NCBI GenBank assembly: GCA_964036275.1
Contig: OZ038438.1
Location: 12,542,720 to 12,606,719, forward strand
Length of the DNA stretch: 64,000 bases
Direction of reading: 5' to 3'
Origin: Litoditis marina
Taxonomy: Eukaryota > Nematoda > Chromadorea > Rhabditida > Rhabditidae
Positions 43,524-63,147 of this stretch are shown here, one piece after another. The notes below the pieces were generated by a model that was not told the DNA's origin, made no database searches, and saw only the letters and a list, made by a program, of their open reading frames with translations. Position 1 is the first letter of the stretch; each line of letters begins with the position of its first letter. The translations under genes were made by a program, and so were the position numbers.

Positions 43524-44090
43524 GAAGTTTTCTTTGAAGCCGATTCGGTTGTTGAGATGTGTAGCGACTTTGTGGTGTCGAATGACATAACAAATAGACA
43601 ATTCACCAGATTGTGAGAAATCTACGGCACGCGGGACAAACAGATTGAATAAGGCCGGCACACTTTGCGACTGATGATGAATAATGACAAAATCTCAAGT
43701 GATCGGCATTTCTTGCAGACGATCTACCCATGCTCTATAGTCTTCGCCAGAGAAAGGCGGCATCATACGTCATACCGTGTATCTGAGTTTGTGGTGTGTA
43801 CAAACAGACATCTTCGCGCCGACAGAAAGTATTCTGATATCGAGGTTAGTACTTCAGAGATGCGCTGTTGAACCATATGTCAGACTCATGAAGACTTCAA
43901 ATATTCTTTCTTTCTCAGGTTTCGAGACATAGATATAACAAGAAAGATGACATGTGGCAAGATAGACTCTTGTCGAATAATCAGCTAGACAAAGTAAGTA
44001 GTCCAGACACTTATCAAATGACAGTCTCGTAGCGGAATCGAGTCCAATAGTAAAAATGCCACAAAATGTCCTGCTAAGTACTATATGTAG
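43524..44090 (+). CDS. Unrecognised protein, four phase-consistent exons (5' partial)
   Basis: Four exons join without a stop: 43524-43612, 43700-43844, 43919-43993 and 44025-44090, ending in TAG. Donors are GTGAGA, GTTAGT and GTAAGT, and the third exon has a good TTTCTCAG acceptor. The peptide is about 125 residues, acidic first (EVFFEADSVVEMCSDF), then basic and polar (ARERRHHTSYRVSEF, SRHRYNKKDDMWQD). No start codon, signal peptide, membrane helix or known domain is evident. Conserved phase across three introns argues for a real gene, but the introns are only about 31-87 nt and the fourth exon acceptor (ATGACAG) is weak. Confidence 0.4.
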
Positions 44091-46579
44091 AGGTTTGTAT
44101 GTGTGTAGTTTGATAACGATGCATTTTGAGCGTAATTTGTAAGTTCAGCTCTGTTTCACACATCAGACTATACAACTCAAATTCGGAAAGCCTCTATATC
44201 TATATCATTTAACACTGGAACTTAAACTATTAAGAATCACGAGTTTTACGGGTAGCTACGAACTATAGTAGGACCAAATTAAAGAACAGCTGGCATACCA
44301 GAAAAATTGTGGATTAGTATCCTAAACCAATTGCCATTCCAAACAGTATTGGAATGAGTTACCCAAATGAATATAGCTTTTAGTTGTATTTGAGCATTAT
44401 TTTATCTTGCGCGGACGCGTCACAAACACGAAGATATTCAGACGATATTGTGTTCATCCTTCACATTATACTTTCTACATGTGTTTTCCCTCAATCACTA
44501 TGGCAGCACAAAAAGTAACATATTGAAACACATGTTTGTCTTTCTGTGGTTCTTGAGGTCGATGAAGGTTAGGGTGATATTTGTCCAATTGTCGATAGTG
44601 ATAAGCCACATTTCAGTCATGTCTCTCATTTCCAATTCCTTATTTTTATCTCCCATTTGAAACAATACATGTTTAGCGTGATCGGAATATATGTATATAA
44701 AGCTTTTCTATATACTAACTATTTCAAAAAACTACAGAGAAGTTTCAAATTCATACTATAAGATTCTAGGTGCTCGTAAAACGGAGTATATCAAAACAAT
44801 TAAATTACGGGGACAAGATAAATACATGATAAGACAAACCGCCTTAAACTTTAAAGTTGAAAAACTCTGTTCCTGATATATATTCATGAGATTTGATGGC
44901 TGATAACAAAAACTTTATGTGTTCAAATGAGATCTAGGAACATACCAAACGGGATCAGGGTTTGCTAAAATCTACCTGGTATCGTCAGATATAGCGCAAA
45001 AAAGTATAATGGAGATCAATGTACTGTCCTGCTGACATCTGACCTGCCGTGAAATTCGCTTGCGAAAACAGTAATCCTTCCACAGTACTTTCACAAACCA
45101 CTTTAGAAGTTATTTTAACATTGTATGAGAAGGATTTTGACCAATAGTGAGGTAGACAAGCGAAGCGATTCGCTAGCATGTGCTTGCTGAAACGGTTTCG
45201 CCTAAAGTGAGAACTATAGTTTTTCAATCCTACTGAGACCCACAGTTGGAGTATAAAAATTTGAGATGTCATGATTCAGTTATGGAGAGGATAACAGTGT
45301 TCGGATTTGCCTCTGCCTCGTTATTACAACCAGTGTGATCCAAAAAGCAAAACCTTAGCAAGCCGTAGTTTGAATGATCGAAAATATACTGTAGGAATGA
45401 TGAGGACTATGTGCCACGTTACGCAAAAGTCCAAACATGATGTGCTAGGGCTCATAAATCATTGCCGATTCATAAGAGGGTCAGTGCACGGAATTCGAGT
45501 TGTGTAGGATTTGCTTAGCGCATTGAGTGCTAATTTAGTTTCAAGGGTACCTCAATCAGTTCTCTAATAGAAATGGATGCACAGGACATCCCCCCACGTT
45601 CTCAAACTTCTTTAACGGACAAAGTGCGACTTTATTAGAGGGACCGCACAAACCGAATCCTGTTTCGTCTTCGAATGCTGAGAACAAGTAAGCCTGGACG
45701 ATCTGCTGTCTTTGGCTTTACTATTCGTGCCAGTTCCTCAATTCCAAAGGGGAGCTAACGGTTGCACAATCTTGGTTGAACGCTTATACCGGCTTGTTTG
45801 TCAAAGCCTACAATACGTCTCATGCTGATCTCGGATGTTCTGGTATCTTCTCAGTTGATATAGCATCTAAAATAGAATATCATTGATATTTTAGAGTACA
45901 CAATGATACCAAGCTTCATTAAAAATACTTACAGGAATACACAAAAAATTCTAGCAGATTCAGATAAGCACTATGATGGACAATGGAATGTAATTGGACT
46001 GCCACAGCAGGAGAATAAATACAAAAAAACTTGGTAGAATGCATAAAATTGGCGCAGAATGTATTAGTCCCCTTTAAAAACCTAACCAAAAACAAATAAA
46101 AACTCTTCTGAGAAGGACGCACAACCATTCTATATCACGGTGAACTAGGGCAAAATCTGTGAATCAATGACAAGCTAATTTCAACACATAGCTACAGGCA
46201 GTTGATAATATTATGCATAAAATATGGAGCTTTATCTGCAAAAGTACTAATAACGTCTTTCACCAAACTATATAACCTCATCTAATGTACAAAATCGAAA
46301 ACAATGACCTAAACATGTAAGTATTATGGCTTCTGGAGATTCCAAGTAAGTGAATAAGTTATAATGCTGGCGTAACCAAACATCTGGGAAATAAATAAAA
46401 AAAATCCTATGAACAGGAGTTGGCACAGCAAACTATCAAAATTGTTCAACACAACCCTACTTAACACTCTGACTAGTCTACGATGGAAACGTAGATCTAG
46501 TGTAACAAAAAACGTTAGATTAATATGAAACGAACCACCGAGTAATCACAACTGGACTAGTATGTTCATGAGTATAGCA
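44091..46579. other. Intergenic region downstream of the AP-2 mu gene
   Basis: About 2.5 kb of AT-rich DNA containing the 3' flank of the minus-strand AP-2 mu gene. No exon, RNA gene or clear repeat was recognised. Confidence 0.5.
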
Positions 46580-52413
<5,834 letters not shown>

Positions 52414-53380
52414 GGCTGATTGGCCACCTGAAAACACGAATATAAATGAATAGGAGAAAGGTTGTTATAGGGATATCTTCCCTGCATGATATATACCATG
52501 CAGTGAAGAAACATAACATTGACATCAAGGTAACCCTGATCATGAGAGTGTCGTAACTGATATAACAATGAATCTAACTCGGCAAACAGCAATGAAATAA
52601 TAAACCCCTAGAAAACGCACGATTGACGTCCGTAGATAACACAGGAATCATATGTTAAACCGGTACTTAAAAGCTAAGTATTTGACCGAACCGTTATAAC
52701 TAGCCGTTTAGTAGCGGTGTCGGTTTAGTCGAAACTCGTTAACAACTTTGTAGCAACATTTGTCATTTTCTTCAGCGAGTTTCTATGAAAAGAAAAGAAG
52801 TTGGGGTTAGATAGAGAGAGAGAAGGAGAGGAAGTGGTGTGTTTACATTAGATAGTCATTAGCTCATTCATCCTGAAGTTCTATAATCCTCAAATAGTTA
52901 GTTCCTTCAAACGAGATGGGCATAAGAATTTATTCCGCGGGAATCCGATATATGGACTGGCTTATTGACAATCAGGGTTCAACCGCACCGCATACCCGAG
53001 CGTCGCGGTCCTTGCAGACAGCTGATGAGTGTTGTTGCAACAACCGCGATTCGTTGAAATATTTTTTTAATCTTTATATTAATGCGTGCTTCATGATGTT
53101 TTAATGTTGTTTGCTTCTCATTATTACTATTCGTACTATTAATTTAAGAGGAGCCTTGTCCTGGGTGTCGTTAGGTTTCGTCAATAAAGGAATATAAGTG
53201 CATTTATTCATTCTTTCGATAGTTCGCCCACTTTTTCTACCGAATCCACTGGGAAACGTATATATTATAATTAGTTCATTCATTTCTAGATTCAGGTGGC
53301 GGTACGGTTTAGTGTTTCGCTAACCATGTTTAACATACAACCATATCCTAGCTAATGTTCTGAATTATTGATTGTTCCAG
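52414..53380. promoter_or_regulatory. Shared upstream region of dpy-23 and lst-2
   Basis: About 970 bp separates the divergent start codons and should include both promoters. TTTTCAG precedes the dpy-23 ATG by 14 bases and GTTCCAG immediately precedes the lst-2 ATG, so both mRNAs probably have a 5' intron or a spliced leader. A short GA tract lies at 52816-52838. No TATA box is obvious. Confidence 0.5.
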
Positions 53381-56300
53381 ATGCAATCTCTTCGGAAGCT
53401 AATGAACAAACCTAGGCCGGATGATTGGGCACCACTGGCGAAGTTTTACTATGCGGACGAAGCATTAACCGATATTGGTACGTATATAAGTCTACAATGT
53501 TCGTTTGTTTTCAATTGTGTCATTATTGCGGGGATGCGGGGGACACTAACCAAAGGATACCCCGTCTTGTCAGACGTTTTTTTTGTGTTCTTTCTCGACA
53601 CTGTTTAGAATACAATATCCTATTTCTAAAATTGAAAAACTTGTTTGTTTCCTTCCCGATAGCACTAACAAAGCGTTGTTCATCTTATAAAGGAAGCCCA
53701 AGTTCTTCATTGCTAGCCATATTGACTTCATAACTCTAGTTTCAGCAAATGAATTGGATTCGTTTGATGGTCGGCGAGATCCTGAAAGATGCAATACTTT
53801 GGTCAACAAATTGAGGATAGCTCAAGATAGAGTTTTACATATCATAGGTGAGGGCCACTTTCGTTATAGATTATCAGGTTTTCTCTTTCTATAATAAACC
53901 TATCATAAAAAGTTTCATTTAATCATTCACGAACATATTCTTACCAAGTCAAGTGTTGCTTTAGTTCTAGTGGCCGAACAAAAGGCTATAACAGGTCATT
54001 GGTCATTGGGTGGACAAATAAACTATCAGCCCATCTTGCTATACTGGTAGCTGTATGCTGTAGCCTTTAACCGCCATTTCATTATCCTACATTAATATCC
54101 CAAATGCCTCCACCAAAGCTGTGAGTGAACATCTTCAGAAATTGCATCTTAATAACGGTTTCAGGTGAAATGTTGTGTGTTTTGTATCCACGCGAGGCAG
54201 ATCGAGCCTGTAGGGATTTCCGTGTCAAGTTCCCAGATGAAATAGTTCACGATAATCTACCGGGACAACTGTGGTTTGGAGCAGAGGTGAGATTGGACAA
54301 TTTTTCCCAAGGGGAATTTTTTAAGTCATGGTATCACTTCCATTGTTCAGTCGTTATTCGAGAGAGTTTATGCGAGGTGGATGTAGAGATAATCAACAGG
54401 TGAATTATAGTATGACGTTGCTACTAAGTATCTCAAGAGCTTTAGTCTTCAGTATATATGACATGACAAAGCTTATTTTCACTGTTATTATTTTTAACGT
54501 TAATAATTAGTGATGTGGACATACTTTGTATTTCAAGTGTCTGGCGGCTGGATCAAATATAATTGATCATGAATCAGAATCAGACCTGATTCGTCCGTTG
54601 GCGAAAGAGTTGACAAGACATCTAGACTCTCTTCGGGATCTGTTGAAGGTATGTTGGTTGAACTATCAAACATGTATTAGGTTGAAATAGTGTTTTCAGT
54701 GTCATACTGCGTTTTTGCATACACCATTAAAGTTGTCCGAATAGTCAGAAAAATTAGAAAAACGGACTACTTTTTTGCCGAAAATGAAAAATCGGTCCAC
54801 TTTTGATGGAAAAATCATAAATTCTCACGTGTTCACATCTGAAACGGACTACCTTTATCGCTTAGTCGCACCTCACTGGTCTTTGCTTTTCTGTTTTCAA
54901 TACGTATTCTGGAATATATATTTTGCGGTTTAAACACTCGCTGTCTTCACTATACTGTAAGTGTGTTGTTCTAACGTTATCTGACAACAGTAAACTGTTA
55001 TTCGGATTATGAGGACAGTTTTACCGTGACGTTTTGGATATACTTTGCAACGTACTTGTATTGTTTTCTTGTAGGATCAATCATTGAGGGACCCGCTTCT
55101 TTATTCGGACACCATAAAGGAGAGCCTCCTGAAGTTCGATCACCTCTTCGCCAATTTCGAGTTTCAGTGAGTTTTTTTTCAGTTTTGTTTTACCCTGTTA
55201 TATATTCTCAGGCTTAATTACTGGTTCAAATATATAGTATATTCATGTCATGTGAGAATAATCATGTTATTTGCATTCAAATACGTAGTATTCACTGTGA
55301 AAATCCTTCTTGGTTTCTGTAATTCGAGGTACTAGTCCCAATTAGTTTTGTTGTGACGAGTGACAGTCAATGTATTCGGCTCTGTTTCTGCGCGCGATTA
55401 AGTGAGGTAGTTTTTAAGGTACGTCTCGGCGATGGTTCCCGTGAAATCGGTGAAAGAGCACGATTCGCAGCTAGACGTAGCGGTACTGTTCTCTGATGTT
55501 CTACAACGGGCTTTGGACCAGAATCTCATCACCCAGGATCAAATCGACTACTGCGATCCCTCTGTTATGATCATTATACCGCGACTCAGTATAGTATGGT
55601 TAGTCTATACTTATTTACTCATATCATTCAGTTTCTCAAGTCGTAGGTCGGTTTTTGGTATTGAGAATGGGTGTTTGAAAGTTTCGCTCGGTTTTTTTTT
55701 TCAAAATTAATGGTGTATTCCTCATGTATTTATGCTTGTGTAGTTAACTAACTAGCAGCGGTATTGAATTCCATATATAAACGGGTATCTTCGGTATACA
55801 GTTGCCAAGGTAACCAAATAGTTCATACACCGCCAAGGCCTCTTATGAGATGGGGAGTTGCGAACTAATTTTGACGAAAAGTAGGGGGTCGCGAGTTGAA
55901 AACCAGCTAATTTCATACAAAACTGATGAATTTCAAACTGAAAATTGATGAAGTGCGCTGTTTTGAACTATTTTGAAAGGTCACCATTTTAAAACAAGTG
56001 GGTATCGCGAGCTTTCAGAAAGATTGAGAGACCCTTGGCGGTGTATGAAATAGTTTATAGATCAGGTCAATTCATGTTCTGAAATGAGCTGACTATAGGC
56101 TATAAGAATACGTTTGAGCGAACTATGCAGAAATGTTAAAAAATGGTTGAAAACGGTGTGCGGTTTCCAACAAGTTAAAGGTCGTCCTGTCCGTTTCATT
56201 AATTGAACGAATGTGACAGAAATCACATAATTAATGCACAAATGTTCAGTTTCTTCTACACTTCACTTATGCTTACTGGAATGCTCTTTAAAATTTCCGA

Positions 56301-59300
56301 ATGGTGCTGTAACCGAAGAGTATTGTTGTATCTGTTAATTACATTGCGTTTCTGAGTGAGGTCCGTTGTTTGATAAAATGTTCTTCAGGGGCTTACTGTA
56401 TTTTCCACATGGAGCACTAGATGTAGAAGAAAGCCAAGAAAACATGTCCGAGATGTTCAGGCCATTCTATAGCTTGCTGATCAAGATCCGCAATCTGCTG
56501 CGTATTCTCACACCTCAGGAGCTTTCTAGGGTTAGTTCCAAGTCAGATTCAGTTACTTACTGCTGCTCATTCCACAAATAAGCCTTTGTTTCAATTTACT
56601 TTCACGTTAGCCAACTCGCAAAAAAAGTCTGCGGCGTACCTCAGTTTTTTCCAATGGGCATAGTTCTTTGTTTAAAGAAGGACGATTATGTGGTCCAATC
56701 GCAACGGTTCAGTCCTTTAAACTGCAATAAATTTTTCAATTGCAGTTTAAAGGACCGTTGACGCGAGATTGGTCCACATTATCGTCCTTCTTTAAGACGG
56801 TTTCTAACCGAGAATACACAACTGGTTAACTTGGTTGTCCTAGTCAGTGTTTGAACGCTTCTCACCCTGGCAGACATGTCAGTGTTCCACCAACTTCAAC
56901 GTGTCGGTTCAATTATGTTAATTATGTACATGTTTTCACCCCATAACGCATTCAGGGCTATGAATAGAATAGTTAAATACCAGTGCAGACAGTATAGACA
57001 TATGTAGTTTTAATACTGGGATCATACTCCTAAAGTGGTTATTTTTCTAGTTTATAGCGTCTTAAACAGGTTCTGCTTCAAAAAATGAACGTGAGTTCCA
57101 GAGTTCCAGTAAATTTGAATGAGTATTGGTGAGCGGTGAGCGCCATTTTGAGAAGTTATTTAGCCAGTGTTCAGGTTGAAGCCGTTCTTTGTGCTGGAGA
57201 AGATAATCATGCGGACGAAGGCTCGGATGCTCTGACCATTACCGACTTCCGCCAAGGTTCGGGCGACAAAGACGAGCTGAAAGCCGAAGTGAAAGAAAGC
57301 TGTCCGGTGGAAGAACGGGTTCCGGTGAGTAACACCTCGTTTATGATTCGAAATTGAATTTGAAAACTATCTGCCACCGTCTTACTGCGCTGGGTGACGG
57401 GAAACACATACCAGTTCATTGCTCAAATAAATACTCAATTGGCTCCAATTTGTTCAAAAACATTATTTCTATAAAACTCATAGGATTCGGAGATGGATGA
57501 CTTATCGGAAAGTTCGTCATCTGAAGGTTCCAGTCTCGACAACAGCGTGAAAAGCATACGGGAAGACGAAAACTTAACGAAACCCACCTGCAAGACGATA
57601 AAAGGACCGGTTACAAACGACGCAGAGTTAGTTTGTTGGTTAATAGTTGTTGAATTTCTCCTCTTCAATGGTAAACAACCCGATTCAAAAGGTGCTTGGT
57701 AGCAAATGAACTGAATTGAAAAACTTGCTATCATGCCTGATACATGGCTGATACATATAAAACATCTATATTTGAAGAGAAATATTTTCTGGAAAAGTTA
57801 TAGCGTGACACTCAGATAATAGGGATGTATCTTAATGGATATTTGTTATTCAGATTGACGACCTGGGCGGCTGAACTTCGTTCTCGCTTTCGATCATCGG
57901 AAGATCTAATCCACAGGTGAGCTGTACTTTAGGGACTCTTTTCATTGTAGGGATTGATTTTATTGTAAAGTTCTTCTCTGATTTCTTAGAATCAAATCAA
58001 TTGGTCAACCGAGTAACCGGGTCAGATTGACCAGTTCAACGCTTTTTTTAGGAACAGGAACCACTTGGAAACAGGCTTTCACTAATCACTATCCTTTTCA
58101 TTGAAAAAATACGCTCGCCAATTCCGTTTCCGCAACTAGGTTCTGCAAAAGGTTTTTCAACGAAAAGTCAATGTTCTATGCTATTGTGGTTGGTTTTCTA
58201 ATAGTTATCTTCATTCTCAGGTTGTTCGTATGTATAGCTGGCGTAGCGGATCAACTACAAACGAATTACTCGAGTGATGTGAGGAAAGTGCTGAAGCTCA
58301 TTCTTCAGCCTACTGAAGTCATCCCAGTTTATGAGGTAATACTACCATTTGAAAATAGATATTCATCTCCTATGAAGCTTATTTTATAGAATATATAATC
58401 TTTTCGTAGGAAATTGCATCTTGCCCGATTCGATATTTTCAAAATAAACCACAAAGTTCAGAAAAGAAGGAAAGAAAAGGCGTCTATCCCTCCTTCACGT
58501 ATATATTTTACTAGGTAAATGGACAGACTGCTAGCAATCCGGAGAACGAAGAGGAGACTGGAGTTGAAGTGCAGGAGAGCCTTCCCTTACCTTCTTTCAT
58601 TGGTCGGTCCCCTTTTCTGTTTATTTTCTATTTGCCCAGTAATCCACTGGCGTATCAACACATGCATTCGTTTTGTTTTTCTCTATCATACACAGTGGTT
58701 ATTGTCGACAGTAATACACGAATGGAATGTGACATCAGCTGTCACGAAAAATGAAAACAAAAGTGTTTCGGATGATTTTCTATTTCAAACAGTTACTTTG
58801 TAGAGCTTTCTTAATCTGCTTAAACAATTGAATTGCATACTCACATTGTGTGCATTCTAATACTCACATTTCGTGCATTCTAAGTTAGCACAATCTGATT
58901 TCAACCTTTCCGCACTCGAAAGTGACAATCGCTTTTATCTTCAGGTGTGCGTTGGGTGCCGGACGACGACTGTGAACAGTGTACCGCCTGTTATACCACT
59001 TTCAACGTGATTCGACGAAGACATCACTGTCGCAATTGTGGTCGCATATTCTGCTCCAAGTGCAGTGGCAACACTATACGAATACCCGAGTTAGGCTACG
59101 AGAGTAAGGTACGTCGAATGCACTTTTTTGTCGAACGGTCACCGGCAATATATTGAATATCTTTTTATCTTGAAAACTAGTACTCATCCCATCCGTTAAA
59201 CGGTATTCAATCACAGATAAGGCCGACACGTTTTACTTCCTAGGTTCGTAGGTTTTCATCCGGGGAAGGAATTAAGGAATGAGAAATCATCTCGTTTCCT

Positions 59301-59451
59301 TGTAAAATATAATCGTGCGTTGAATGACTGTTTTCAGGTGCGAGTGTGTAATTTGTGTTATCTACATAAAATCAACCCATTCGGCAACTGCATTCAAGAA
59401 GCACAGCCCACGTCATCACAAGTCAGACCCAACGAGTCTCCAAGCAGTTGA
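53381..59451 (+). CDS. lst-2: LST-2 / ZFYVE28-type FYVE zinc-finger regulator of EGFR signalling
   Basis: Fourteen exons with matching phases: 53381-53477, 53746-53847, 54165-54286, 54538-54648, 55075-55166, 55419-55598, 56389-56530, 57175-57324, 57484-57626, 57854-57916, 58221-58335, 58515-58602, 58945-59108 and 59338-59451; 560 residues. The start aligns with the family N-terminus ([20 protein letters not shown]). The conserved N-terminal region follows ([32 protein letters not shown] [14 protein letters not shown]). An acidic Ser/Glu-rich linker spans about 283-380, then [19 protein letters not shown]. The FYVE finger at about 472-535 has [21 protein letters not shown] and the final VCNLC, all zinc ligands present, and should bind PtdIns3P on endosomes. 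In C. elegans LST-2 is a LIN-12/Notch target that dampens LET-23 EGFR signalling. The linker appears shorter than in C. elegans. Confidence 0.96.
56672..56795. mobile_element. Foldback element in an lst-2 intron
   Basis: TTTAAAGAAGGACGATTATG, then TGGTCCAATCGC and GTCCTTTAAACTGCAAT, is mirrored by ATTGCAGTTTAAAGGAC, GCGAGATTGGTCCA and CATTATCGTCCTTCTTTAA. Stem arms are about 57 nt with a very short loop, so the element is almost a perfect palindrome. Confidence 0.85.
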
Positions 59452-61821
59452 CTAGTTTGTATTCATGTCTAATTAAAGGCGAGATCAATATAATACGCAG
59501 TAGAGTTGGACTGATTGTGAGCCTGGATACATGAGACATTAGAATCATGTCACTGGGTATGTACCATCGTTCAATAATTAGTTGCAATTATTTCTTGCTA
59601 CTTTCACTCGCATAAGTATTAACAGTTCTGCGAAGCTGTAACTATTCCAGGGAGTAAATCGTTTTCAGACGTTTTGCAGCCCGCTGAGCTCTCGTTTTTC
59701 TAGGATAATGAAGCTAAAGAATGTATTAAAAATGCTGTTTGCACGTACACATTTTGATTCGTTTAGTATGGCAGGGTAGTTTGCACATTTCAAAATTTTG
59801 CCTGCATCGCACTAATTCACTTCCCTGATATTTACCTGTTACGGCTATTTTTCAGTTCGAACATGCTCAATTGTATGCGTTGAACTTTTCATTCTTTTTA
59901 TCTACGTGTGATGTTTCATATAGCTCTATCGTATTTTGTCGGTTGTATAGATTGTAGTCATTTGTCTATCGATTATGCCATTTTGGCTCAGCACGGTGTA
60001 TTGTCTATTATATACTGAATTTTTCCCGGTTACTATAGAAATTGAATATGGTTCTTGCGTTCACCTGCTGCCCTTACTAGCGCGTTTTATTGTGGTACCT
60101 ATTGTGATCAATTATTACTATGTATATATTACTCATAAAAGAATACATAACGATCTTGTGAATACTTTTCTTTTTTCTCACTTTCAGTAAATCAAACGGA
60201 AAAGATCGAAACAGTCATGTCTCATTCGTCATTTCATTGACGTACGCTGATGTGAGCTACTTTATGAAGTATAACGACTGCTGAGGAAATAATAACTGTT
60301 TGTTGATTATTAGCTTACTAATGTTTTCTGGTATGCGCACGAAATTCGCTCCCACTGCAAAATACTGATAATAGAAACCAATGACCAGCACAGATTGTAC
60401 TTCCGAACAGTATAATTGGTGGAGGCTTGTATTCAGTGGATGAGATTGGAAAGTGAAGTAAACGGCGTGATGCGATGTTTTGTTATCTGGAAATAAGGAG
60501 ACGTCATGCTGTCAGTTGTTTATTCATACCAAAAGACAGCCACTTCCTCTGACATTCTTTCTATTCGACATTCCGAAAACCGGCATCAATTTTACATCCC
60601 ATTCTGTTCTGGAATTACTGTTCCACTAGACTGAACCGCAATTCCATTGTTGTCTCTAGTTAATTTGATAACTTCTGGGTTCAGTGTTGTTACTTGAAAT
60701 AAAAAACCCAAATCTTCGTTTGTCCCGAGTCGTGGCTCTACCAGCTATACGTTATGAAAAACACAGACATAAAGTTCAGAAGTCGTGTTCTCTGAAAGAA
60801 AAGAATGTGTTTCTTCATTTTATCTCTCCACATCGCGTGCTAGGATAATTATTTAGTTTGAGAGGATGGAAACAGCTATTCACGGATATTTGAAGCAGCG
60901 CTCTCGGCTGCACATTGATTTGGCAACTAGGGCGAGAGAGGTGGCTCATTTCACACTCTATTATCAAATAGATACCCTTACCGTCAGATGACATCACTGA
61001 TACGGTCAATACACTTGATTTTTTAGACACTTACAGTATATTTTGTAGTTTCAAAGACGGCCTTTCTATAGTGACTTAGACAATTTAATGGAAATAATCG
61101 CGTTAGTTTTGGGTAATGAGAGTATAGAGTACTCTCCCGAAAGTTTTGGGTCATATTCTGTAAACTTTTGCCGCCACGTTTCTCTCATGTTATGAGTGAA
61201 GAATTGATATCAATCATAGATCTTCATGATTTCGAGTCTTCCTATGAGAATCCACTATACAACAAATATCAGAAAAACGAATTGAACCAATTCTTGAAAT
61301 AAGAAACCCAACTCTTTGTTAAATCATTTGTCAACTTAAACGAATCAAGCATATAAGTCAATGAAGACATGCAAAAGGAAGAAAAGGAAAGTGATTAGAG
61401 ATGTCTTTACTCATTTCACCGATCAGTAACCCGCGTTTACAAGTTCGAATGAGAACACAAAATGCATTACTCATATGAGCGTTTGTCAGTCTTTACATCG
61501 TTGAAAATATTAAAAAATTAGAGGTAAATGCACAAGTCATTATCACTATGCTTCATGAATGTTTCCAATCAGAATTGTGTACTCATTAGTATTTTGTCGG
61601 TCGGACTTCGCTAAATATAGCAAGCGCGAAACATGAGAAGACGTAAGATATCACTAAGCTCATTATGGAATTTGTTTTTGATGTTTCTCCTAGTTATGAT
61701 GAGAGTCTGTATAAATTGAATCCTATGTTTTTATTATTCATATTATATCTGTAGCTGGCCCGCACTTTTCATATAACATTCATATAACTTGTCTGGGAAG
61801 TGCAAAACTTTAGTTGTTCCA

Positions 61822-62020
61822 TATAGTCGTTGCCAACGAAAAGGCGGGAGGGTACTGTATATCTCACTTTCCGCTGTGTGCACACACATGTCTTCGATTC
61901 CAATGCTTGCCCGTTATGTGCTCTAATGGCGCAGTGGTTAGCGCCCTGCTACAGACCTTTTGCTCGCAGGTTCGATTCCGGCGAGAGACAGAAATTTATA
62001 AATTCGGCACCCACTATAGG
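61822..62020 (+). mobile_element. tRNA-derived SINE, copy 2
   Basis: About 199 bp. The tRNA-like part carries an A box (TGGCGCAGTGGTTAGCGC) and a perfect B box (GGTTCGATTCC). Upstream, AAAGGCGGGAGGGTACTGTA and the CACACA/TCTTCGATTCCAA segment match copy 1 at 51741-51939, and so does the tail GGCACCCACTATAG. The acceptor arms do not pair well, so it is a SINE and not a functional tRNA gene. Confidence 0.85.
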
Positions 62021-62958
62021 TAGACCTCGCACTTTTTACAGTTGTACCGTCTTCCCTGCTCTTTTCGTTGAGTATCCGATGGTAGAGAATGAACACCTGG
62101 CGAGAACCACATCGATTCGGAATTGTAGTTGGAATTTACTCGGTGGTAATTCAAAGTGTGGTCTTCATTATTAAAATATCACCTAAACCGTCAAAATGCA
62201 GGGGCCTAGAAGAATGTCCCCCGAATATTATATAACTCATGAAGAACAACTAGACCAATTAAGTTAACAATTCTCATTAGAATTATTACTTTCAATTATA
62301 ATTGTGTATCTTGTCAATAGTGAAATGAGTAACAGCACCTCGCGTGTTGCTATACAATTATTTCAATGGATTCAACTCAACATTTATACGACGCATTCTC
62401 ATAAAATTCTACCTGTCACTGTTACACTGTCACAGTTACCATGTACACTGAGAGTCCTCCAGCTCAAGTACACATTCGAACTTTCCAATGATTGTTTTCT
62501 AATGCAAGCTTAAACTGTGTCAAAAATATGTGCGTCTCATCGAAAGAAATATCAACGGGTAGTGGGACATGCCAAAACTGAGAAAGGTGAAGCTGAAGAT
62601 TTTGCATATAAGAAAGATACCCCATAAAATTCCGGGAATAAATAATTTTGAAGGCTTTTGGCTTGCGATTTAATGAATTATACTCTTACTCATTTTTACA
62701 TTGGCTCCTACAGTAAGAATGTCGAACGTCTATTTTTCCAATCAGGTTACTGTTTGGAAAACTACAAGATTTTGTCGTCTGTTTTATATTTTTTATTATA
62801 ACAATTTTCACCCAAAAATTCGGCCATAGTTTCACCTGCATAATGTAGTAGTCCGCGTAGCAGTGATTTAGACCATAACTGAGAAAATTTGCTTTGAAAG
62901 CATGATCTATACATACTAAAATTCAAAACATGAGAAGTAAATCTTCCAGTTGAGCTGT

Positions 62959-63147
62959 CTAGCAGTCGGTTTTTGACACACGCGTGCCATCTTCATTTGT
63001 AATGCGATACATTTGTTTTGTATCATTTGTATAACGAGAAAGATGACCTGCCAAGGATTGCGTTACATGCATAGAATTCCCGCTGCCGAAAATCAAGAAT
63101 CCCACCGGAAGTGAGCAAACTAGCCAGCCAAGCAGCCCCCGGTTCAT
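62959..63147 (-). CDS. Possible secreted 62-residue peptide or first exon
   Basis: The minus-strand frame begins MNRGLLGWLVCSLPVGFLIF, which has the charged-then-hydrophobic look of a signal peptide, and continues for about 40 polar residues to a stop (ending RVSKTDC). There are no dibasic cleavage sites typical of neuropeptides and no domain. It may be a small secreted protein, the 5' exon of a longer gene, or chance. Confidence 0.2.
   Translation of the reverse strand: MNRGLLGWLVCSLPVGFLIFGSGNSMHVTQSLAGHLSRYTNDTKQMYRITNEDGTRVSKTDC

Noticed and set aside
61920..61990. tRNA gene candidate (A and B boxes present)
   Set aside because: Acceptor arms do not pair, no convincing anticodon arm, and the similarity to 51741-51939 extends well outside the tRNA-like part, so it is a SINE.
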